Below are positions 10,690-18,925 of a stretch of DNA of 64,000 nucleotides, piece by piece. The DNA comes from Caenimonas soli (lineage in GTDB: Bacteria > Pseudomonadota > Gammaproteobacteria > Burkholderiales > Burkholderiaceae_C): positions 186,001 to 250,000 of the forward strand of contig NZ_JABJVV010000003.1 in the NCBI RefSeq assembly GCF_013155545.1, read 5' to 3'. A model generated the notes under the pieces. The model saw only the letters and a program-made list of their open reading frames with translations. It was not told where the DNA came from and searched no databases. A program made the translations under genes and the position numbers. Each line of letters opens with the position of its first letter. The stretch's first letter is position 1.

Positions 10690-12501
10690 ATGCCCAAATT
10701 CGCAATCATTCGACTGGGCAAAGACAGCGTGGCGGACATAAAGGCGATCAACGCCTTAACCGCGTCGCCCGCGGTGCCGCTCACCTTTGATGTCAAATGC
10801 AGCCAGGTTCCGCAAGAGCTGGAGACCGGTGACTATGCATTCATCTGCTTAGGCTCCGACAACAATCAGGGCTCTCCCACCGACTGGGTACGAGGAGTAC
10901 GCGCTCTAGGCACGGTCACGAACAAGTCTGGAGGCCCCGGCTACAACGACTCCTGGGTCGTGAGTTTGGAGGTAAAGGTGGCATTGCCTGCATCAGTCAC
11001 CAAGAAGGAACTCTTGGCGATCGCTCCAAACGCTTATTTTTGGGCTTCCGACATCCCTGTTCTCGGAGTAGACACCCACAGCAACCAAACCGTCCAAATG
11101 ATCAAGACGGCTGAGCCTCATCAGAAGATTGAGGCACTCGTCTACGGTTTAAATTCGATCCATCCCCGATTTGGCAAAGACACGGTCGCGGCGTATCCAG
11201 CCTTGGCACCCATGTTCACTTACGTGCCACCCGCTCCGACGGGTTCGGCAGCAGCTCTTGCCGCCACGGCAGCGGCAACCGCCGCTTCGGGCACGAAGGG
11301 CAGCATCGACATTTCGAAGATTGTTAAACAGTTCAAAGATGACGCAGACGTAGCCGAGTTGCGTATCGATGTTGATGAGGCCCATCGTTTCTTTGCGAGC
11401 CTGTTATCTAAGCGCTTTCTGATCGCCACCGGTCTCGCAGGCTCTGGCAAGACCAAGCTTGCCCAAGCATTCGCCGCATGGATTACCCGAACAGTATCTG
11501 AAGCTGCACCGGCCAAATGCTACGAGGTCGTGTCTATTGGGGCGGACTGGACAGGCAATGAAAACATTCTCGGGTACGCCAACGGCTTAGACGAAAAGAG
11601 TTACGTATCCAAGCCCGCTCTGGACCTCGTGCTTCGTGCCCTGGGCGATCCAGAGGCTCCGTATGTCCTGATCCTGGACGAGATGAACCTTTCTCACGTG
11701 GAACGCTACTTCGCTGACGTTCTATCTGTCCTGGAATCTGACGAAAAGATCAATCTGCATAAGGACCCATCGCGAAAGTCCCAAGGAGTGGTCGTTCCGA
11801 ATGAGATTGAGCTCCCCAAGAACTTGTTCATCATTGGAACCGTCAACGTGGACGAGACCACTTACATGTTTTCGCCTAAGGTGCTGGACCGGGCCAGCGT
11901 GATTGAGTTCCGCATGGAAGCAGATGAGCTCGCGGCCTTCCTCGCAAATCCCAGCAAGCCAAATCTGTCAATGATCGCCGGCAAGGGCGCAGCGTTCGGT
12001 CCAGCGTTCGTCGCGGGCGCGAGGTCTCAAGTTCCAAACTTTGCACCGCCGCTGAAGGGACAATACGAGGCAGAAATGCTTTTGTTCTTTAATGCTTTGC
12101 GTGGGAACGGAGCCGAGTTCGGATATCGCGTTGCACACGAAGCCGCCCGTTTCATTCATTTTTACAAGGGGCTTGGAGCGCATGCGGACGCCGATCCGCT
12201 TTGGTTTGCGAGGGCGTTCGATTGTTTGGTCGCGCAGAAGTTTCTTCCCAAACTCCACGGATCACGAGCCAAGCTTGCGCCGCTGCTTAAGAAGCTTTGG
12301 TTCCTCTGTGTGGCCGACGCTGCCGCTCGGGGCGGAGATGCGTTCGCGGCCGCAGAAGCTGCGGCTAAATCGACGGAGAAGCTAGCCGAGCCGTCGTCGG
12401 TAGTTCCAGATGGGGCGCCATACGCCGTGAGCGCGGAAAAGATCAGCCGAATGTGGCGCCTGCTCAATGACAACGGATTTGCGTCGTTCGCTGAGGCGTG
12501 A
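10690..12501 (+). CDS. McrB-like AAA+ ATPase
   Basis: A motor ATPase of the McrB/AAA_5 type. Counting from an in-frame ATG two codons upstream, Walker A is GLAGSGKT (250-257), Walker B is VLILDEMN (328-335), and the sensor region is GTVNVDETT (385-393) followed by LDRA, where classic McrB has a GTMNxxDRS-type motif. Residues 1-165 form a separate domain (GDYAFICLGSDN...PTDWVRGVRALGTV...YFWASDIP) that resembles the EVE/PUA-like modified-base readers found on McrB relatives; that is inference. An Ala-rich linker (180-205) joins the two. The start at 10690 has AGGAAGG seven bases upstream; 10684 is the alternative. The McrC-like gene follows after 3 bases, so the two are co-translated. Confidence 0.85.
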   Translation: MPKFAIIRLGKDSVADIKAINALTASPAVPLTFDVKCSQVPQELETGDYAFICLGSDNNQGSPTDWVRGVRALGTVTNKSGGPGYNDSWVVSLEVKVALPASVTKKELLAIAPNAYFWASDIPVLGVDTHSNQTVQMIKTAEPHQKIEALVYGLNSIHPRFGKDTVAAYPALAPMFTYVPPAPTGSAAALAATAAATAASGTKGSIDISKIVKQFKDDADVAELRIDVDEAHRFFASLLSKRFLIATGLAGSGKTKLAQAFAAWITRTVSEAAPAKCYEVVSIGADWTGNENILGYANGLDEKSYVSKPALDLVLRALGDPEAPYVLILDEMNLSHVERYFADVLSVLESDEKINLHKDPSRKSQGVVVPNEIELPKNLFIIGTVNVDETTYMFSPKVLDRASVIEFRMEADELAAFLANPSKPNLSMIAGKGAAFGPAFVAGARSQVPNFAPPLKGQYEAEMLLFFNALRGNGAEFGYRVAHEAARFIHFYKGLGAHADADPLWFARAFDCLVAQKFLPKLHGSRAKLAPLLKKLWFLCVADAAARGGDAFAAAEAAAKSTEKLAEPSSVVPDGAPYAVSAEKISRMWRLLNDNGFASFAEA

Positions 12502-12504
12502 ATT

Positions 12505-14916
12505 GTGCGCGCGCTAGCGGAGCACGCGATCTCGTTCCGATCATCGTCGGGCGTCGTGCTCGCGCGAGTCAGGCTAACGCCATCCAAGGAGGCAACGAGC
12601 GATGGTTCAGCCCCCCTTGTTGAAATCGAGGATGTTGAAGCGCGCGAGCACGGCGAAACGACGGTGCAACTCAGAGAGTCGGAGCGCTACGAATACGAAG
12701 TCCTTCCGGAAAATGAAGAGGACCTACGGCTCCGTTGCAGTTTGTCAACTAGACGCCGAAGCCTAGGCGCGAGCGGTGGGCCTGATGCCGGCTTGATAGA
12801 GACCCGCACGTTTTGCGGCACGCTTCTTCTGGAACTGGTTCAAGGGCCGGTAGACGACGACAAAGGCCCCGTCGCGTCGGCACTGATCGACGTCCGCTCT
12901 CTCAAGCTGGACTACCGCACTGAATACCGAGGCATGCTTCGCCGACTGGCTGAGGAAATTGCGGGGCTGGTCGCCGACTGTCGCTCGTCAGCAAAAGTCG
13001 GATTTCAATCATCATTCGAAGGGCGCACCGACGAGGGTTGGCTTCAACTACAACTCGAATTATTGCGTGAGACGCTTGACAGCTCTGACTTCTCGTCGGC
13101 CATGCAGCGAATCTTGACTTACCCGAATGAGAGGCTCACCACCGTCGTTGATTCGGTCTCTACCGACCGCCCGATTCGTTGGACGCCGCTTGCCATACGC
13201 CAGCTGGTGTCGAACAATCCGCGACGAGCCATCCCGGCCGGCCACCCCCTGCGAGCTACCAGCGGCTTGGAGACCGTGGCCGAGTGGGTTTCCTTGCCGC
13301 ACAAGTCTCGCGACCTCGACACGGCCGAAAACCGCTTTGTAAAGTTTGCCCTCGGCGAGTTCCGTGCGTTCCTGACACACGCCCAAGTCGTTTTCGAGTC
13401 GTGCAAGGGCTGGGGAGCATCCGCTGCTTTGGCCAAGCGCCTCGCCGGCCAGATTGAAGAGTGGCTTGGGCGTTCGCTCTTTCGGGAAGTCGGGCTAATG
13501 AACCTTCCGCCATTCGGAAGCCCCGTTCTGCAGCGGAAAGCCGGCTACCGGGAGGTCCTTAGGTGGTGGCTGAGGTTCAGGACCGCGGCCGAGCTCTCGT
13601 GGGAGGGCGGGGACGATGTATTTAAGGCGGGTCAACGCGATGTGGCGAGTCTCTACGAATACTGGCTGTTTTTCGAGCTGCTAGATTGGTTCTATCATAG
13701 ATGCGCCGGCGGCAACCGACCCGCCGTCGAGGAGCTGATCGAGGGCCTCGATGAAGGCTCTCCCAACCTGCGACTTTGTAAGCGCATCGAGTTGGGTCCT
13801 TTTGTCGGCGTTGTTGATGGCGGTAATCGAAAGCTGAACGCTCGGTTTTCCTACAACAAGCGCTTCGGTCCGACCAAGGGCCGCGCCGCCGGCGGGAGTT
13901 GGACTCGCGCCCTGCATCCAGACTACACATTGACTTTTTGGCCCCAGGGAATCGACGAACAGAAGGCTGAACGCGAAGAGCTTCTGGTTCATATTCATTT
14001 CGACGCGAAGTATCGGGTTGAAAACATAGAGGGCTTGTTCGGCGCTGCCAGTGCTGAAGACGCAGATGACGAGGCTGACGGCAACTACAAGCGGCAGGAC
14101 TTGTTGAAGATGCACGCGTATCGCGACGCAATCAAACGGTCGCAGGGGGCATACGTTTTGTATCCTGGGCAAGCATCATCACTTCCAGTGCGATTCGAAG
14201 GATTTCATGAAATCCTGCCTGGTCTTGGTGCTTTTGGTGTCTCGCCCGACAGTAGTGGTCGAGCCCAGGGAATGGATCGACTGGCATTGTTTCTCGATGA
14301 AACTCTGGCCCATCTGTGCGATCGAACGACAGCCCAGGAGCGTGGAAGCTTCCATCTCATGGAGTCGTATCGTTCAACGACGAAATCGGCCCATCTCGGT
14401 GGGTTTCCTATGCCAGAGCTCGATAACTTTGGCGATGGCTATAGGGCCTTGCCTCCCGCCGAACACATGGTTATGGTTGCTTGCGGCTACGACAAGGATC
14501 AGCTCGCATGGATTCAAGCAAACAAACTCGCAATCGTTCCCCTTGGCCCGGCAGCAGGCGCGTGGAGGCTCCAGGCCGAATTGCCGGACGTACGCCACCT
14601 ATTGCTTGGACCTCGCGGCGGGGCTCTTTCGGGCGGCTTGTGGCGAATGACAGTCCCAGGTTGCCGCGTACTGAGCAATCTGGATCTTGCGTCGATTGGC
14701 TATCCATCGCCATCGCCCGGCGAGGTGCATGCGATGTTCGATGTTGCGTCTCAACGCGACTGGGAGGACGTTGTCTGGTCAAGAAAGAAGACCTTGCGTG
14801 CGATTCGTGAGTTTGATGGGTCCGCCGTTGTTCGATTCGGCAAGGATGCCGCAGCGCATTTCAGAGGCCCCCGAGTTGTTTCACTACTCGGCCTGCTGAA
14901 GGCTCATCCGAAGTAG
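12505..14916 (+). CDS. McrC-like DUF2357 protein with PD-(D/E)XK nuclease motif
   Basis: An 803-residue partner of the upstream AAA+ ATPase. The N-terminal half carries the DUF2357 signature (ALIDVRSLKLDYRTEYRGML, about residues 132-151). The C-terminal half holds a PD-(D/E)XK-type active site: HPDYTL with Asp473, then HIHFDAKYRV with Asp500-Ala-Lys502. This is the expected order and spacing for a Mg-dependent restriction nuclease. The start is a GTG three bases after the upstream stop codon. By analogy with McrBC, the ATPase would translocate and activate this nuclease on DNA recognised by the reader domain. Codon choice looks less GC-biased than in gyrB, suggesting transfer. Confidence 0.83.
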   Translation: MRALAEHAISFRSSSGVVLARVRLTPSKEATSDGSAPLVEIEDVEAREHGETTVQLRESERYEYEVLPENEEDLRLRCSLSTRRRSLGASGGPDAGLIETRTFCGTLLLELVQGPVDDDKGPVASALIDVRSLKLDYRTEYRGMLRRLAEEIAGLVADCRSSAKVGFQSSFEGRTDEGWLQLQLELLRETLDSSDFSSAMQRILTYPNERLTTVVDSVSTDRPIRWTPLAIRQLVSNNPRRAIPAGHPLRATSGLETVAEWVSLPHKSRDLDTAENRFVKFALGEFRAFLTHAQVVFESCKGWGASAALAKRLAGQIEEWLGRSLFREVGLMNLPPFGSPVLQRKAGYREVLRWWLRFRTAAELSWEGGDDVFKAGQRDVASLYEYWLFFELLDWFYHRCAGGNRPAVEELIEGLDEGSPNLRLCKRIELGPFVGVVDGGNRKLNARFSYNKRFGPTKGRAAGGSWTRALHPDYTLTFWPQGIDEQKAEREELLVHIHFDAKYRVENIEGLFGAASAEDADDEADGNYKRQDLLKMHAYRDAIKRSQGAYVLYPGQASSLPVRFEGFHEILPGLGAFGVSPDSSGRAQGMDRLALFLDETLAHLCDRTTAQERGSFHLMESYRSTTKSAHLGGFPMPELDNFGDGYRALPPAEHMVMVACGYDKDQLAWIQANKLAIVPLGPAAGAWRLQAELPDVRHLLLGPRGGALSGGLWRMTVPGCRVLSNLDLASIGYPSPSPGEVHAMFDVASQRDWEDVVWSRKKTLRAIREFDGSAVVRFGKDAAAHFRGPRVVSLLGLLKAHPK

Positions 14917-14921
14917 CCGCC

Positions 14922-15335
14922 ATGGCCGACGTGTTCGACGCAGCCACTCGCTCATCACTGATGGGGCGGATCAAATCGCATGGGAACAGAACGACTGAGT
15001 TGAAGTTAATCGAGGTGTTTCGTGCGAACGGCATGACGGGGTGGCGCAGGAAACAGCCGTTATTCGGCAAGCCGGATTTTGTATTCCGCAAGCAGCGGGT
15101 GTGCGTCTTCGTAGACGGATGCTTTTGGCATGGTTGCTTGAAGTGTTACCGCGAGCCCACGTCTAATGCGACGTATTGGGCTGCAAAGGTTCGTCGAAAC
15201 AAGGCGCGCGACCGCCGCGTGTCCTATACGCTCCGAGGGCAAGGCTGGACCGTTCTGCGGGTTTGGGAGCATCAGCTCGCGCCAAAAGGGCTTGCAAGAT
15301 TCCTTGGTCGCATGCGTCGAGCATTGGGGCACTGA
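14922..15335 (+). CDS. vsr: Very short patch repair (Vsr-type) endonuclease
   Basis: Vsr nicks 5' of the T in T:G mismatches produced by deamination of 5-methylcytosine. The 137-residue protein shows GKPDFVFRKQRVCVFVDGCF with the catalytic Asp, then WHGCLKCYREPTSNATYW with Cys and His zinc ligands, and KARDRRVSYTLRGQGWTVLR, matching E. coli Vsr in order. It starts 5 bases after the McrC-like gene. It may repair lesions caused by the operon's own methyltransferase or act as a nicking effector of the defence set; both are inferences. Confidence 0.92.
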   Translation: MADVFDAATRSSLMGRIKSHGNRTTELKLIEVFRANGMTGWRRKQPLFGKPDFVFRKQRVCVFVDGCFWHGCLKCYREPTSNATYWAAKVRRNKARDRRVSYTLRGQGWTVLRVWEHQLAPKGLARFLGRMRRALGH

Positions 15336-15869
15336 CGGCAGTCGCTTGGGCGCATACGCGGCGACGCTGGCCTTTGCTGTTCTGGCCTCCAGTGCCCCTG
15401 CCATCACCTGGCCTTCGCTCACGCACACCCTGGACGTCGCCAGCTATGCGGCGCTTCGGCTGGGCAGCCAACGCTTTGCCGGATTCATCGCAGCGATTCC
15501 TTTTCTATCTACGTACGTCGCCTGCTGCGGTGGGCAGGACAGGCGCAATGGCAACTGCTCTCATTCCACAAGGGTCGCATCGTCAAGCAGATGTACAGCG
15601 GGCTGATGATGGAATTCGCCGATGCAGAGCTTGGCCGGATCGACGAGGGCAAGGAGACTTTAGGCAAGCTTCTCGGCGAGGTGCCGGGACTGACGTTGTC
15701 TCATACCTGTCCATGTGCAGCAGCGACAGCCCGATGCGCCAGCGTGTCGCAACAGCCATGCGGCAATTGGGACTTCCTGAAGGTTGAGTACCCCTGCGCC
15801 GGCGATTGCCGCCTGAAAGCCGCGGGCGTGCCAGGGGAGTACCGTGGTCAACGTCGAAGGAGCCCAGTC
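15336..15869. pseudogene. Decayed coding sequence between vsr and the small barrel protein
   Basis: No intact gene is seen in these 534 bases. Coherent protein-like stretches occur in different frames: one around 15345-15500 (LGAYAATLAFAVLASSAPAI, then TWPSLTHTLDVASYAALRLG) and another around 15500-15710 (RRLLRWAGQAQWQLLSFHKG, RIVKQMYSGLMMEFADAELG, RIDEGKETLGKLLGEVPG). Neither has a start with a ribosome binding site and I do not recognise the parent families. The pattern fits one or two frameshifted remnants at the edge of the acquired block. Confidence 0.5.
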
Positions 15870-16172
15870 ATGAAAACCGTGATGGTCCACTACAAGCTCA
15901 AACCCGAATCCGTCGCCGATAACGAGGACCTGATCAAGCAGGTCTTCATACAGCTTGGGCGCGACAAGCCTGCGGGCATGCGCTACCAAGTGTTCAAGCA
16001 GGCCGATGGCGTGAGCTTCGTGCACCTGTCGGCCTTCGACAACCCGGCGGGAAATCCGCTTACACAGCTGGAGTCGTTCAAAGCGTTCACCGCCGGCATC
16101 AAGGACCGCTGCGTCGAGATGCCGGTGACAATGGAGTTGCAACAGGTCGGGCGGTACGATCACCTGGCTTGA
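15870..16172 (+). CDS. Small protein, possibly of the dimeric alpha-beta barrel type
   Basis: A 100-residue protein beginning MKTVMVHYKLKPESVADNED, with a good ribosome binding site (AAGGAG, 7 bases before ATG). The pattern of an opening beta strand, a long helix, then VSFVHLSAFDNP and a final VTMELQQVGRYDHLA resembles small ferredoxin-fold dimeric-barrel proteins (antibiotic-biosynthesis monooxygenase-like). No catalytic residues can be assigned. It stands alone between decayed sequence and the insertion sequence. Function unknown. Confidence 0.7.
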   Translation: MKTVMVHYKLKPESVADNEDLIKQVFIQLGRDKPAGMRYQVFKQADGVSFVHLSAFDNPAGNPLTQLESFKAFTAGIKDRCVEMPVTMELQQVGRYDHLA

Positions 16173-16189
16173 GGACGATTGAGGACGAA

Positions 16190-16223
16190 GATGGATGCCC
16201 CCGGATCAGAGTCCGGGGCAGGC
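16190..16223. repeat. Dispersed palindromic repeat (left of the IS)
   Basis: TGCCCCCGGA-TCAGAG-TCCGGGGCA with GATGGA in front. It is a variant of the dispersed repeat with one bulged C and a six-base loop. Confidence 0.75.
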
Positions 16224-16388
16224 TCCTCAAGATGCTATGGATGCCTCCCTCCCACAAGGAGTGAGTTGGAGACCTGGGAGCGAAACAACCGTCGATCAGG
16301 AAAGGAGGGGGATCCTCTGACGGATACGGCATCAAAGTGCCCAAGGGTGATAGACCACGGTCTTCACTAACACCGTAGAGGATCCGTC

Positions 16389-17477
16389 ATGAATCGTAAT
16401 CCAGGCATGCAGGCAGGACAACTCATCGGCACCATGAACGGGCTGCAAGTCGTGGGGCTGGACATTGCCAAGCAGGTGTTTCAGCTGCACACGGTGGACA
16501 TGTGCACCGGCGAGATCATGAATGTGCAGCTCAAGCGTGCCAAGGTGCTCCAGCACTTTGCCAACAAGCCGGCCTGCCTGGTTGCCATGGAGGCGTGCGG
16601 CGGAGCGCATCACTGGGCGCGCCAGCTCAGCGCGCTGGGTCACACCGTACGGCTGCTGCACGCCAAGATCGTGCGTCCCTTTGTGACAGGCAACAAGACC
16701 GATGCGACGGACGCGCGTGCGATCTGGCTGGCCGTGCAGCAACCCGACATCAAATTCGTGGGCATCAAGACAGCCGAGCAGCAAGCCACGCTCACGCTGC
16801 ACCGCCAGCGCGAGTTGCTCATGAAGATGCGCAACATGCAAAGCAGCGCCTTGCGCGGGCTGCTCTACGAGTTCGGGGCCATCTTTGCCAAAGGTCAGCG
16901 CGCGTTGCTCAGTGAGCTTGAGCCGGCGCTGGAGCGCTTGAGCGGTCAATTGCCGCAGATGGTCGCGGACAGCCTGCGCGAGCAATTGCAGCGCATCAAG
17001 GCGCTGGGCGAAGACATCGCGCGCGTCGACAAGCGCCTGGCGCTGCACCTCAGAGCCGACCCGAAAATGCGGCGCATCGCCCAGATTCCTGGCGTGGGCG
17101 TGCTCTCGGCGACGGCCGCCATTGCCACGATGGGCGAAGCCAGCGCCTTCAAATCAGGGCGCGAGTTCTGCGCCTGGCTCGGGCTGGTACCCAACCAGCG
17201 CGGCACGGGCGGCAAGGTCCGCCTGGGCAACATCTCAAAACGCGGCGACACCTATTTGCGCACCTTGCTCATTCACGGCGCCAGGAGCGTGCTCACACAT
17301 GCCAAGCAGCCCGGGCCATGGCTCCAAGAACTCTCGCAGCGCAGGCCAGCCAACGTGGTGACCGTGGCGCAGGCGGCCAAGATGGCGCGCACCATCTGGG
17401 CGCTGACGGCCAAGCAACAGGATTACCAGCGGGACCACCAAAGCGTCAGGCCCCAGGCGGGCGACCACCAGGGGTAG
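16389..17477 (+). CDS. IS110-family transposase (DEDD recombinase)
   Basis: A 362-residue recombinase. The N-terminal RuvC-like DEDD residues are visible: Asp25 (VVGLDIAKQVF), Glu68 (AMEACGGAHHWAR), Asp105 and Asp108 (NKTDATDARAIW). The C-terminal Tnp domain contains IPGVGVLSATAAIATMGEAS and GNISKRGDTYLRTLLIHGAR. Where many relatives have STGGK, this copy reads GTGGK, a variant I believe is also common, so inactivity cannot be claimed. The family uses a non-coding guide (bridge/seek) RNA from the element's end. The gene is intact and probably a recent arrival. Confidence 0.95.
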   Translation: MNRNPGMQAGQLIGTMNGLQVVGLDIAKQVFQLHTVDMCTGEIMNVQLKRAKVLQHFANKPACLVAMEACGGAHHWARQLSALGHTVRLLHAKIVRPFVTGNKTDATDARAIWLAVQQPDIKFVGIKTAEQQATLTLHRQRELLMKMRNMQSSALRGLLYEFGAIFAKGQRALLSELEPALERLSGQLPQMVADSLREQLQRIKALGEDIARVDKRLALHLRADPKMRRIAQIPGVGVLSATAAIATMGEASAFKSGREFCAWLGLVPNQRGTGGKVRLGNISKRGDTYLRTLLIHGARSVLTHAKQPGPWLQELSQRRPANVVTVAQAAKMARTIWALTAKQQDYQRDHQSVRPQAGDHQG

Positions 17478-17752
17478 GCGAATCGATCGATCAGCCACGC
17501 TCAATGAACGAAAGAACAATGGCCAGCCTTTGAAAGCTGGCAAGGCAGCAAGTCGTGCGGTGATGTGAAGAAAGGTCAGACCAGGGCAAGCCAAGCCTGT
17601 ATGCCGGACAGGATGAAAAGTCCGCCATCAAGATGAGGCGCTTGCCCGCGAATACGCATCGGGGCCAGCAAGCCAGCCCGGAGACAACCTGGGACCAGCT
17701 ACGCAAACAAGGCCGGATATAAGTCAGCAGCCGTCTTCTTCACAACTCTACA
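17478..17752 (+). ncRNA. Candidate bridge/seek RNA region in the IS right end
   Basis: About 275 bases of non-coding sequence lie between the transposase stop and the right inverted repeat. In IS1111-group elements the guide RNA that pairs with target and donor DNA is encoded in this end. Local complementarities such as AAGCCTG/CAGG and GCTTGCC...GGCAAG are present, but no fold was computed. The assignment is by position and family knowledge only. Confidence 0.45.
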
Positions 17753-17784
17753 CAACTACTCCTTGCCATCCGGGAGGCATCCAT

Positions 17785-17803
17785 ATAAGTCCGGCATGAC
17801 GGC
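17785..17803. repeat. Half of a dispersed palindromic repeat at the IS right flank
   Basis: ATAAGTCCGGCATGACGGC is the right half of the repeat consensus (loop AAG, arm TCCGGCAT, flank GAC). Its left half is missing here and may lie across the IS. Confidence 0.6.
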
Positions 17804-17823
17804 ATTGCGGCGCCGCAGTAGCG

Positions 17824-18522
17824 TCACACGCCCGCGCGGTACTTCTCATGGCCTTTGGCTCGCAACTCACAAGCCGGACACCCCCCACACCCATACCCCC
17901 ACGCATGCAGCGTGCTGTGATCCCCCAGATAGCAGCTGTGCGTCTCCAGCCGGATCAACTCCACCAGCGCAGCCCCACCCAGCTTCTCCGCCATCTCCCA
18001 GGTCTGGCTCTTGTCGATCCACATCAACGGCGTCTCGATCACGAAGCGCTGGTCCAGCCCCAGGCCTAGCGTGACCTGCAGCGCCTTCAAGGTGTCGTCG
18101 CGGCAATCGGGGTAGCCGGAATAGTCGGTCTCGCACATGCCGCCCACCAGCACGCTGATGCCGCGCCGGTAGGCGATGGCCGCGGCGAAGGTGAAGAACA
18201 TGATGTTGCGGCCGGGCACGAAGGTGTTGGGCAGGCCGCTCTTTTCGAAGGCGATGGCCTTGTCGTCGGTGAGTGCGGTGTCGCTGACCTGGCCGAGCAG
18301 GCCCAGGTCGAGCATGTGGTCCTGGCCTAGCCGCGGCGCCCATTGCGGGAAGCGGCTGCGCAACTTGTCCAGCACGGTCTGGCGGCAGTCGAGTTCCACG
18401 CGATGGCGCTGGCCGTAGTCGAAGCCGATGGTCTCTACCTGTTCGTAGCGGTCCAGTGCCCAGGCCAGGCAGGTGGCGGAGTCTTGCCCGCCCGAGAAAA
18501 GGACCAGCGCTTTCTTGTGCAT
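17824..18522 (-). CDS. queC: 7-cyano-7-deazaguanine synthase QueC
   Basis: QueC converts 7-carboxy-7-deazaguanine to preQ0 with ATP and ammonia, a step of queuosine biosynthesis. The 232-residue protein has the PP-loop [18 protein letters not shown] near the N-terminus, [17 protein letters not shown] in the middle, and the C-terminal zinc-binding cysteines in ETHSCYLGD and [15 protein letters not shown]. Length and motif order fit the family. It reads leftwards towards the IS, and a palindromic half-repeat lies just after its stop. Confidence 0.96.
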   Translation of the reverse strand: MHKKALVLFSGGQDSATCLAWALDRYEQVETIGFDYGQRHRVELDCRQTVLDKLRSRFPQWAPRLGQDHMLDLGLLGQVSDTALTDDKAIAFEKSGLPNTFVPGRNIMFFTFAAAIAYRRGISVLVGGMCETDYSGYPDCRDDTLKALQVTLGLGLDQRFVIETPLMWIDKSQTWEMAEKLGGAALVELIRLETHSCYLGDHSTLHAWGYGCGGCPACELRAKGHEKYRAGV

Positions 18523-18558
18523 GGGGGAACTGTAGCGGACGCCGTTCCCGCAGCGCGC

Positions 18559-18765
18559 TTACTTGTTGGTGTGCTTCCGGTCGTCCTGCGTCTGGCCGGG
18601 CTGGCCGCTGGGCCCCGGCGGGCTGCAGTCCCTGGGCTTCTCCACCTTGCGGCCCTGGGCAGTGGTGCGCCCCGACGCCGGCCGATGGGTCGGCGCGGGC
18701 ATCTGGTGCTCGGTCCTTTCCTTATGCGGCGGCATCTGCGTATCGGCGGCGATGGCGTAAGCCAT
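18559..18765 (-). CDS. Small hydrophilic protein of unknown function
   Basis: A 68-residue reading frame beginning MAYAIAADTQMPPHKERTEH and ending QDDRKHTNK. It is rich in Pro, Arg, Lys and Gln and looks disordered. I keep it because AGGAG sits six bases before the ATG (CCAGGAGATCACCATG). It lies 36 bases upstream of queC on the same strand. No family is recognised. Confidence 0.55.
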   Translation of the reverse strand: MAYAIAADTQMPPHKERTEHQMPAPTHRPASGRTTAQGRKVEKPRDCSPPGPSGQPGQTQDDRKHTNK

Positions 18766-18925
18766 GGTGATCTCCTGGATCGGGTAGCGACCGGGCTGCT
18801 GCTCAGTCTAGAGGTGAGTGTGGGTCGCCGCCGGTGGAATGGATGTAGGAAGGCGTCCCGTCGCACCGTCGCGCCAGGCCTGACGCAGCCATAATCGCTG
18901 CACCTTGACTCTCTGGGGGTGCCGC

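Larger units (their letters stand above)
16237..17784 (+). mobile_element. IS110-family insertion sequence, IS1111-like
   Basis: The element surrounds one transposase gene. Its ends are marked by imperfect inverted repeats: ATGGATGCCTCCC (16237-16249) and AAGGAGTGAGTTG (16256-16268) on the left; CAACTACTCCTT (17753-17764) and GGGAGGCATCCAT (17772-17784) on the right. The short left and long right non-coding ends, plus (sub)terminal inverted repeats, point to the IS1111 subgroup. Exact boundaries are uncertain because ATGGATGCC also belongs to the dispersed palindromic repeat, and AGTCCGGCATGACGG just outside the right end is that repeat's other half. The element may therefore sit inside a repeat copy. 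No target duplication is expected for this family. Confidence 0.75.

Noticed and set aside
11693..11706. CTCACGTGGAACG as a possible fourth parS
   Set aside because: It shares only the CACGTGGAAC core, lacks the left arm, and lies in the acquired McrB-like gene.
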